From positions 1-14,617 of the forward strand of contig CAYTUB010000067.1 in assembly GCA_964441145.1 (NCBI GenBank): DNA of 14,617 nucleotides, written 5' to 3'. Each line of letters opens with the position of its first letter. Within the stretch, counting starts at the first letter, position 1. A program made the translations under genes and the position numbers. Below the pieces are notes generated by a model, which searched no databases, was not told where the DNA came from, and saw only the letters and a list, made by a program, of their open reading frames with translations. Shown here piece after piece: positions 7,759 to 13,947 of the stretch. The DNA comes from SHLQ01 sp964441145. GTDB taxonomy: Bacteria > Actinomycetota > Acidimicrobiia > Acidimicrobiales > SHLQ01.

Positions 7759-9026
7759 CGGCGCCAGCGAAGCAACCGGATAGAGCAGTACGGGCTGGCT
7801 CACTAGGTGCGATTGATCAAGGCATCTTTTCTCTGGGCAATCTTGCGTTCTTCCTCGTCCTCGGCCGTGAGACATCAGCGGCGACCTTCGCCACGGTCGC
7901 TACGGGGATGCTGATCTACGAAACCATCCAGCTCGTCACCCGAGGAGCGTTCGCTCAACCCGCAGCGATCGTGCTGCCGACTCTCGATTCGGAAAGGGCC
8001 AACGAACTCGCCGGTTCGTTACTGAGCGCAATACTGCGCCTCGCCACGGTCGTAACGATCCTTGTCGCTGGCATCGAGTGGCTGGTTCTCGAAGGAACCG
8101 AACGCAACCTGATGATCTGGGTCGCCCTGCTGTTCGTGCCGATCATGTTGCAGGAGGGAGTGCGCAATATTGCTTTCGGCACCGGCCGGGCGATGGGAGC
8201 AGTGAAGAGCGACTTGGTATGGACCGTGATGCAGGTGGCCGGTTCGGCGGTCCTCATCGTGACCGAACAAGCAACCGCCGGTCGGTTGCTCGGCCTGTGG
8301 GGCGCTGGCGCCGCCGTCGGTGCGATTGTCGGCTTGATCGCCCTCGACGTTCGTATAACCAGGTCGGCTAGACCTTGGACGAGTGCGGCCAAAGAATATG
8401 CCCCGAAGCTCACCGCCGAGAATGCACTTTCGGCGACGCAAACGCACGCGGTGTCCTGGCTGGTCCTCGCAATAGTCGGGTCGGTTGGGGTCGGAACAAT
8501 ACGCGGCATTCGAACGCTGTTCGGCCCGGCGAACGCTATGGGTGCGGGCCTTCGGGCGGCCATTCTTCCAGTCATGCGCCGCCAGATGTCCAGTAACTCT
8601 GGCGCCCGAGCATTTCGTGCGGCCGGCGGACTCGCTGCCGCCATCGCCGGGCTTGCCATCGTCACCGCCATCGCCGTTGCAGTACTGCCCATGGCGTGGG
8701 GAGAGGCGCTCCTGGGTGAGACCTTCGAAAGCTCGCAAGCCTTGGCCGCCCCCTACGGCGTCTTAACGGTTGCAACCGCCGGAGTCATCGCGAGCCAGGT
8801 GGTCTTGTTGAGCGCCACGCAGCTTCGAGAATTGATTGGAGCGCGGGCGATTCTCGCGGTGGTTACGGTCGTGCTCGTCCCGATCGGAGCGTCGGTCTGG
8901 GGGACGTCGGGAGCATTGTGGATGGCGGCCCTCGCAACCCTGCTCAGCATGCCAGCATGGATTCTCGCTACTCGAAGAGTGCAGACGGCGTCGACCAACA
9001 GGGGCGAGGGTCCGGGGTCACCGTAG
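7755..9026 (+). CDS. Polysaccharide flippase-like membrane protein (Wzx/MATE-like)
   Basis: A 423-aa protein starting at GTG 7755 inside the previous stop (GTGA). It is hydrophobic along nearly its whole length, with about ten to twelve membrane helices. The N-terminal pattern, GAIDQGIFSLGNLAFFLVLGR (within 15-36) then TFATVATGM, resembles the opening helix and loop of Wzx-type lipopolysaccharide flippases. The later block GEALLGETFESSQ (~315-327) after a hydrophobic helix matches the 'llGe.f..a' region that follows helix 10 in the same group. These transporters flip lipid-linked oligosaccharide across the membrane for Wzy polymerisation. Family recognition rests on topology and short patterns because sequence conservation in this group is weak, so a general MATE/MOP-superfamily export protein is the safest call. 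It is the last gene of the operon. Confidence 0.72.
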   Translation: MTAPAKQPDRAVRAGSLGAIDQGIFSLGNLAFFLVLGRETSAATFATVATGMLIYETIQLVTRGAFAQPAAIVLPTLDSERANELAGSLLSAILRLATVVTILVAGIEWLVLEGTERNLMIWVALLFVPIMLQEGVRNIAFGTGRAMGAVKSDLVWTVMQVAGSAVLIVTEQATAGRLLGLWGAGAAVGAIVGLIALDVRITRSARPWTSAAKEYAPKLTAENALSATQTHAVSWLVLAIVGSVGVGTIRGIRTLFGPANAMGAGLRAAILPVMRRQMSSNSGARAFRAAGGLAAAIAGLAIVTAIAVAVLPMAWGEALLGETFESSQALAAPYGVLTVATAGVIASQVVLLSATQLRELIGARAILAVVTVVLVPIGASVWGTSGALWMAALATLLSMPAWILATRRVQTASTNRGEGPGSP

Positions 9027-9095
9027 GGCCGACTTCTCAAGTCCGCATCGGGTTGAAGTTGCGGGACGTTGAGCATCGTTTCGAAGTTTGGACTT

Positions 9096-9119
9096 TAGGT
9101 CTCCTAGCGAGACGACCTA
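9096..9119 (+). terminator. Imperfect inverted repeat after the operon
   Basis: TAGGTC (9096-9101) pairs with GACCTA (9114-9119). TC (9102-9103) continues against GA (9109-9110) if GAC (9111-9113) bulges out, with CTAGC as the loop. It lies 70 bases after the flippase stop and has no T-run. It may be a weak terminator or an operator for the next gene; which one cannot be told. Confidence 0.3.
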
Positions 9120-9131
9120 GCCGATTGATGG

Positions 9132-9137
9132 CATAAT
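9132..9137 (+). promoter_or_regulatory. Candidate -10 box of the pentapeptide lipoprotein gene
   Basis: CATAAT at 9132-9137 matches TATAAT in five of six positions and stands out in GC-rich surroundings. The usual six-base distance puts the transcript start at or near 9144, which is exactly the A of the upstream in-frame ATG. No clear -35 box is seen at 17-18 bases. Confidence 0.4.
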
Positions 9138-9158
9138 TGATGCATGAGGCGGAAAGCG

Positions 9159-9980
9159 ATGAGGACAGTTTCAACCCTGATTTTTGCGGCGCTGGTGCTT
9201 GCCAGCTGCGGATCAGATGATGCCGGGCAGGCCGCTGGTCGCACGGTCGGCGGCAGTGATGGCGCCGTGGTTTCCGACACCGGAGGCGATGGCTCTGAGT
9301 CTGAGGGTTCCGACGTCGACACCGACGACGAGGCATCCTCGGATGGTGCTGGCGCTGAGCCGATTCCAACCACTGACGACGATGAGTCGGCTGAAGGTGA
9401 CACCACCACTGGTGAGGACGACACATCTACAGATGACGAATCCGAGGATCAGTCCACCAGCGACGAAATCGACGAGGACTCGACCACCGAATCCTCCGTC
9501 CCAGATGTTCCGGAGGCGCAGGTAGCCGGTAGCGAAGGGGAGCAGGAAGTTGTCGAATCGCCCGATGACCCCAGCACCACTTCATCTACTACGTCATCAA
9601 CGATTCCTCCGGATATCCCAGCCTTAGACGACATCAGCGTGACTCTTCCTCCAGCACAGCCCGTAGAAGAGGATGCTGCTGTCCTTGATTTCTCGGACGA
9701 AGTCTTCCTAAATGAGGACCGCTCGGGCTCGAATTTTGATGGGGCGTCTTTCAACGACGCGCTGATCTTCGATTCCAACTTCTCCGGGGCATCCTTTCGA
9801 GGCGCTTCGCTGCGAGACGTCGCCATGCAACGATCAAATTTCGATGGTGCGGATTTCACCGATGCTGACCTATCCGATGTACTGGGCGGCGGGTCGACCT
9901 TCGTGGGTGCGATCTTCGCCAACACGACCTGCCCGGATGGCAGTAACTCAGATGACCTGGGTGGGTCCTGCGGTCTGTAG
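9159..9980 (+). CDS. Lipoprotein with acidic linker and pentapeptide-repeat domain
   Basis: A 273-aa predicted lipoprotein. MRTVSTLIFAALVLASC is a short signal peptide ending in the lipobox LASC, with lipidated Cys17. Residues ~18-185 are a low-complexity stretch rich in Asp, Glu, Ser and Thr, with Asp/Glu-Thr/Ser clusters and poly-Thr/Ser runs: a disordered, strongly negative tether. Residues ~189-245 carry pentapeptide repeats (SNFDG, ASFND, SNFSG, ASFRG, ASLRD, SNFDG, ADFTD, ADLSD), about eleven units, enough for some three coils of the quadrilateral beta-helix. The end, TTCPDGSNSDD...C, has two Cys that may pair outside the cell. ATG 9159 has GGCGGAAAG upstream; ATG 9144 (+5 aa) would suit a leaderless transcript. 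The function is unknown. It is not obviously part of the upstream operon. Confidence 0.78.
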   Translation: MRTVSTLIFAALVLASCGSDDAGQAAGRTVGGSDGAVVSDTGGDGSESEGSDVDTDDEASSDGAGAEPIPTTDDDESAEGDTTTGEDDTSTDDESEDQSTSDEIDEDSTTESSVPDVPEAQVAGSEGEQEVVESPDDPSTTSSTTSSTIPPDIPALDDISVTLPPAQPVEEDAAVLDFSDEVFLNEDRSGSNFDGASFNDALIFDSNFSGASFRGASLRDVAMQRSNFDGADFTDADLSDVLGGGSTFVGAIFANTTCPDGSNSDDLGGSCGL

Positions 9981-10200
9981 CTGGCCGGTCAGTGCCGAGC
10001 ATCGACACATCAACGTTCACACGTAGCCCCGGCACCAAAGTAGCGCCTAAGGAATATTGAGTGCGGTCTCGCAATTCGTGGGGTATGAGTCGACTGCATT
10101 ACTCCTCGTGAACTTTCGTTCTCAATCGAACACGAATTCTCCGGTGTGTGGCATTTGTGATACGAATCGCGTACTGGCGTTTGATGGGGTGGACAACGGA
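9981..10200 (+). other. Intergenic region with uncertain start of the coiled-coil gene
   Basis: The frame of the coiled-coil gene is already open from TTG 10057, but its first 48 codons encode a stretch with no coiled-coil character (including CGICDT), and the TAAGGA site at 10048-10053 is only three bases before that TTG. I treat the stretch as probable leader. GTGCCG (9992-9997) and CGGCAC (10030-10035) are complementary but 32 bases apart, so terminator function is doubtful. No convincing promoter was found. Confidence 0.35.
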
Positions 10201-13200
10201 GTGAGTGACGAGCAGGTGGCGGCTAGCTATTCGGACGACGACCGAATAGCACGTGTCGAACGTCGAGTCGACTTGCTTTCGGCAGAGCTGACCGCAGCTA
10301 CAGCCGGGCGCGATCGCGCCCACGAAGACATCTCCAAGCTGCTCGAGTACTTCGAATTCTGCTTGTCCGAGATCGGTCGCCTCGATGGTCGCATCGACTC
10401 AGATGTCGGGGTTGCCGTCGAGCGCTTCGAACGAGACCTCAAATCCCTTCAGGCCAAATCAACCGATACGTCGGCGGCGCTCCGCTCGATCCGGTCCGAA
10501 CAGCAGGCGTTCTCCGACACCGCAAACGACCACTCCGCACAAGTGATGCAACTGCTCACGGAGCTTCAGCAGTACGGAGTCGACACTCGCTCGGCATCTG
10601 ACGCCGGGATCGATGAGGTCGTCGAGCTCGCCGAACAGTTGAAGGCCGCAATCGAACGCGCCCAGTTGACCAACGACGAGCGCCACGAGAGCGTGCTTTC
10701 AACAATCGCCCAATCTCGCCAGGTCGCCGATGAGACGCTGGCTCGAACCGAAGCGGTCGAAATTGACCTACGCGATCGCGCCGAACTGTTGCGGACCGAG
10801 CGCCAAGAACGCATCGACGCCCTCGAAGCCTCGAATAAGGACCGCAACGAGTTGCGCGAGCGCCTCGAAGCATTGCGCGTCGCCGTTGATGCCGTGAGCG
10901 CCCGCGATCTGGTCGATCGCGATGACTATGCAACCTTGGTGACCTTGTCGGAAGAACTAGAGCGGGCCGTTGGCCAATCTCGTGCGTTGGCCGATGAGGC
11001 GTTGACCCGAACTGATGCTGTTGCTGCGAGCGTTGACGGCGTAGACGAACGTCTTTCGAAGCGCATCGAGTCGCTGGTTACTCAACGCAGCCAGATCCGC
11101 CAAGACCTGCTCGACGTTGTCGACCTCCGCATGGGCGACGTCAGCTCAGAACTATTCGCATCCCTGGAAGCACGCCTGGCAAAGACCGACTCGCTTCTCG
11201 GAGAGCTCATCCCAGTCGCCGACAACCTTTCCGACCGGGACCTGATCGATCGCGACGACTACGCAACCCTGGTGGCCCTTGCCGAGGAGTTGGAGCTGGC
11301 CGTTGGCCAGTCGCGTGTGCTGGCCGATGAAGCGCTCGCTCGAACCGATGCGGTCGAGACGGTTGTTGTTGAGCGTCACGATGAGTTGATCCAGAAGCTC
11401 GCCGCTGTTGAGACCGATCTGAGCGGCCGTTCCGACGCTGTAGCAGCCAATGTTGGTGGGCTGGACGAGCGTCTTTCGGAGCGACTTGAGTCGCTGGTGG
11501 CTGAGCGTGAGCAGATCCGTCGAGATCTTCTTGACGAAGTGGATGTTCAGGTCGGCAGCGTGAACTCTGACCTTGCCAACTTGCAAGAGCGTCTGGAAGA
11601 GAGCGATGGCCTGCTCGCCAAGTTGTCTCCGGCGGTCGACGAACTTTCGAGCCGCGAGGTTGTCACCCCGGACCAGTACGCAACTCTCCTGGCCCTGGCT
11701 GAAGAGCTGGAGTCCGCAGTCGGCCAGTCGCGAGTCCTCGCTGACGAAGCGTTGGCCCGCACCGATTCTGTCGAGGCCGCGGGCGTACGGCGTCACGATG
11801 ACTTGGTGGCCAAGCTGGCCGCAGTGGAGACCGATCTGAACGATCGTTCCGACGCTGTGGCAGCCAATGTTGGTGGGCTGGACGAGCGTCTTTCGGAGCG
11901 GCTTGAGTCGTTGGTGGCTGAGCGTGAGCAGATCCGTCGTGATTTGTTGGATGAGCTTGATGTGCAGGTTGGCAGTGTGAACTCTGACCTGACGTTTTTG
12001 CAAGAGCGTCTTGACGAGAGCGATGGTGTGCTCGCGAAGTTGTCTCCTGCGGTTGATGATCTTGTTGGTCGTGAGGTTGTGACTCCTGAGGAGTATGAGT
12101 CGTTGGTGGCGTTGGCTCAGGAGTTGGAGTTGGCGGTTGGTCAGTCTCGTGTTCTTGCTGATGAGGCGTTGACTCGGACGGATTCGATTGAGGCGGCGAG
12201 CGCGAAGCGTCACGACAAGTTGGTGAAGAAGCTGGCTTCGGTTGAGGGTGATTTGGCGACACGTTCTGATGAAGCGCTTTCGCGTGCGGATTCGGTGGAT
12301 GAGCGGCTGTCTGAGCGTGTTGAGTCGTTGGTGGCTGAGCGTGAGCAGATCCGTCTTGATCTTCTTGAGGAAGTGGATGTGCAGGTTGGCGGCGTGAACT
12401 CTGACCTTGCCAACTTGCAGGAGCGTCTTGATGAGAGTGATGGTGTGCTCGCGAAGTTGTCTCCTGCGGTTGATGATCTTGTTGGTCGTGAGGNNNNNNN
12501 NNNNNNNNNNNNNNNNNNNNNNNNNNNNNNNNNNNNNNNNNNNNNNNNNNNNNNNNNNNNNNNNNNNNNNNNNNNNNNNNNNNNNNNNNNNNNGGTTGAG
12601 GGTGATTTGGCGACACGTTCTGATGAAGCGCTTTCGCGTGCGGATTCGATGGATGAGCGGCTGTCTGAGCGTGTCGAGGCGTTGGTGGCCGAGCGTGAAC
12701 AGATCCGTCGTGACCTAGTCAAGGACGTCGACATTCGCGTCGGCGGTCTCAGTAAGGAGCACACAAAGCTCCGCGAGCGTTTGGAGACAACCGATTCGCT
12801 GATGGGCGAGTTGGGCCCTGCCATTGAGGAAATTTCACGCCGCAAGGTCGTCAGCCAAGACGACTATGAGGCTCTGCTGTCACTCGTTGGCGAGTTTGAC
12901 CACTCCATCGAGCAGGCGCGCCTGTATGCCGATGAAGCTCTCGCTCGCACCGAGTCTTTCGACCACGTACAGGACCATCTATCAAAACGAGTCGAATGGC
13001 TGTGGGCTGAGCGTGAACAAATTCGCGAAGACCTACTGAACGATGTCGATATCCGCGTCGGCGGTCTCAGCAAGGAGCATGCGAAACTGCGGAAGCATTT
13101 GGAGGAAACCGATTCACTGCTGGCCAAGCTAAGTCCGGCGGTTGACGGCCTCGTCGACAAGGATCCTGTGGCTGGCGAAGTGGTGAGCGTGGCCGACTAC

Positions 13201-13893
13201 GAAGAGCTAGCTGCACTCACCGCCGAGCTCGAACGGTTGGTCGCCGATTCTCGTGAGATGGCCGATGAGGCGCTGGCGCGGACCTCGGTGGTCGAGGCCG
13301 ATGTGCGCAACCAAACCACATCGGTCATCGAGGCCGCTGCTCAGAACCGTCGCATCGGTGCCCAACTCGACGGCGTTCAGGCAGCGATCGCCGCCTTGCG
13401 GTCGGGTTCGAGTATTACCGAAGAGCAACTCGCCGAGTTGCGAGAGGTCATCAAAATCTCCGCCGAAGATGCTGATGGGATCTGGTCGGCGATCGAAGAA
13501 TCGCAAGAGATGTCGATAAAGGCTGCCGACAAAGCCGAATCGGCAGCCGATCACGTCGACGGTCTCCGTGCTGACCACGACTCAGAAGCCGAATCGAACA
13601 AGGCACGCAACCAGTACCTCATCGAGCAGTTGGAGCGAATCGATTCGATCGAGGAACGAGAAGGCTACGAACGCAATCGCCAGCGTCGAATCGTCGACCG
13701 CCAGGACGACGAATTCGCCAAGCTCGTGGAGCGCCTTGCAGAAGTCGAACGCGCTCTCGAAGAGCAGCAGAGTGAGCCGAGCCAAGACGTGCAAAAGGAA
13801 GCCGCAATCGACCTGCGTCCCGAGCACGCTCCACCTACCTGGCAGTTCGAACGTCGGAGGACTCCACGCACACCGCCCGCCGAGAAGTCCTGA
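10201..13893 (+). CDS. Giant tandem-repeat coiled-coil protein (contains assembly gap)
   Basis: About 1230 codons as assembled, 100 of the bases being N. There is no signal peptide or membrane segment. After a short acidic start (SDDDRIARVERRVDLL) nearly everything is charged, heptad-like helix rich in Glu, Asp, Arg, Leu, Ala and Val, almost without Pro or Gly, so a long rod is expected. The middle is built from tandem units that share the core LAEELE.AVGQSR.LADEALARTD, then DERLSERLESLVAEREQIR, then LAKLSPAVDEL. The last ~210 residues are non-repeated coiled coil, ending in a basic, Pro-rich tail (RRRTPRTPPAEKS). I do not recognise a named family. Cytoskeletal or polar scaffold proteins of actinobacteria (Scy/FilP-like) are a structural analogy only. 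GTG 10201 is chosen because the coiled coil begins there; GTG 10189 and TTG 10057 are in frame too. With the predicted full repeat, the protein would be about 1251 aa. Confidence 0.7.
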   Translation: MSDEQVAASYSDDDRIARVERRVDLLSAELTAATAGRDRAHEDISKLLEYFEFCLSEIGRLDGRIDSDVGVAVERFERDLKSLQAKSTDTSAALRSIRSEQQAFSDTANDHSAQVMQLLTELQQYGVDTRSASDAGIDEVVELAEQLKAAIERAQLTNDERHESVLSTIAQSRQVADETLARTEAVEIDLRDRAELLRTERQERIDALEASNKDRNELRERLEALRVAVDAVSARDLVDRDDYATLVTLSEELERAVGQSRALADEALTRTDAVAASVDGVDERLSKRIESLVTQRSQIRQDLLDVVDLRMGDVSSELFASLEARLAKTDSLLGELIPVADNLSDRDLIDRDDYATLVALAEELELAVGQSRVLADEALARTDAVETVVVERHDELIQKLAAVETDLSGRSDAVAANVGGLDERLSERLESLVAEREQIRRDLLDEVDVQVGSVNSDLANLQERLEESDGLLAKLSPAVDELSSREVVTPDQYATLLALAEELESAVGQSRVLADEALARTDSVEAAGVRRHDDLVAKLAAVETDLNDRSDAVAANVGGLDERLSERLESLVAEREQIRRDLLDELDVQVGSVNSDLTFLQERLDESDGVLAKLSPAVDDLVGREVVTPEEYESLVALAQELELAVGQSRVLADEALTRTDSIEAASAKRHDKLVKKLASVEGDLATRSDEALSRADSVDERLSERVESLVAEREQIRLDLLEEVDVQVGGVNSDLANLQERLDESDGVLAKLSPAVDDLVGREXXXXXXXXXXXXXXXXXXXXXXXXXXXXXXXXXXVEGDLATRSDEALSRADSMDERLSERVEALVAEREQIRRDLVKDVDIRVGGLSKEHTKLRERLETTDSLMGELGPAIEEISRRKVVSQDDYEALLSLVGEFDHSIEQARLYADEALARTESFDHVQDHLSKRVEWLWAEREQIREDLLNDVDIRVGGLSKEHAKLRKHLEETDSLLAKLSPAVDGLVDKDPVAGEVVSVADYEELAALTAELERLVADSREMADEALARTSVVEADVRNQTTSVIEAAAQNRRIGAQLDGVQAAIAALRSGSSITEEQLAELREVIKISAEDADGIWSAIEESQEMSIKAADKAESAADHVDGLRADHDSEAESNKARNQYLIEQLERIDSIEEREGYERNRQRRIVDRQDDEFAKLVERLAEVERALEEQQSEPSQDVQKEAAIDLRPEHAPPTWQFERRRTPRTPPAEKS
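10927..13197 (+). repeat. Tandem coiled-coil repeat array, units of 111 and 139 codons
   Basis: Using the conserved Tyr codon of the DDYATL-type motif as the mark, units start at 10927, 11260, 11677, 12094, (predicted 12511, inside the gap), 12865 and 13198. Spacings are 333, 417, 417 and, after the gap, 333 bases. The long units hold an extra segment with ERHDELIQKLAAVETDL between two copies of the R(T/S)DAV motif. The first and last units lack it. Similarity is highest between the units around 11930-12690 and falls toward both ends, where codons and residues drift. A degenerate unit may precede 10927 (VVELAEQLKAAIERAQ). Confidence 0.85.
12494..12593. other. Assembly gap of 100 N inside the repeat array
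   Basis: Exactly 100 N, a conventional placeholder length. Both edges match the same repeat unit: 12418-12493 resembles 12001-12076 (73 of 76 bases) and 12594-12648 equals 12240-12294 (55 of 55). The array therefore collapsed or could not be crossed here. The two flanks show different offsets (417 and 354), so the true length is probably not 100. Confidence 0.97.
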
Positions 13894-13909
13894 TAGCGCG
13901 TACGACAGG

Positions 13910-13915
13910 TAGACT
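13910..13915 (+). promoter_or_regulatory. Candidate -10 box upstream of sufB
   Basis: TAGACT at 13910-13915 fits the actinobacterial TANNNT -10 pattern and would start a transcript near 13922, about 26 bases before the sufB ATG. No good -35 box precedes it, and the position falls just behind the coiled-coil stop codon. No SufR-type operator could be identified. Confidence 0.35.
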
Positions 13916-13936
13916 GATAACGCCTCCTGTTCGGTG

Positions 13937-13942
13937 AAAGGG
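13937..13942 (+). promoter_or_regulatory. Ribosome binding site of sufB
   Basis: AAAGGG lies five bases before the ATG at 13948 and supports that start; no other in-frame start is nearby. Confidence 0.55.
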
Positions 13943-13947
13943 CACTC

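Noticed and set aside
7955..8738. Two overlapping minus-strand open frames of about 240 codons
   Set aside because: They are antisense to the flippase gene, low in complexity and without motifs.
2906..9026. Defence system or mobile island
   Set aside because: No nuclease, helicase, integrase, transposase, tRNA or attachment repeats were found; the genes are ordinary polysaccharide modification and export families.
9992..10035. GTGCCG/CGGCAC inverted pair as terminator of the lipoprotein gene
   Set aside because: The loop would be 32 bases long with only six pairs and no T-run; chance is likely.
10061..10111. Small leader peptide starting at GTG 10061 with AAGGA seven bases upstream
   Set aside because: It has only 16 codons and no attenuator structure after it; the spacing match alone is too weak.
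11152..12213. Minus-strand open frame of 353 codons inside the repeat array
   Set aside because: Antisense to the coiled-coil gene. Its apparent repeats simply mirror the plus-strand repeats; no start site or domain is visible.
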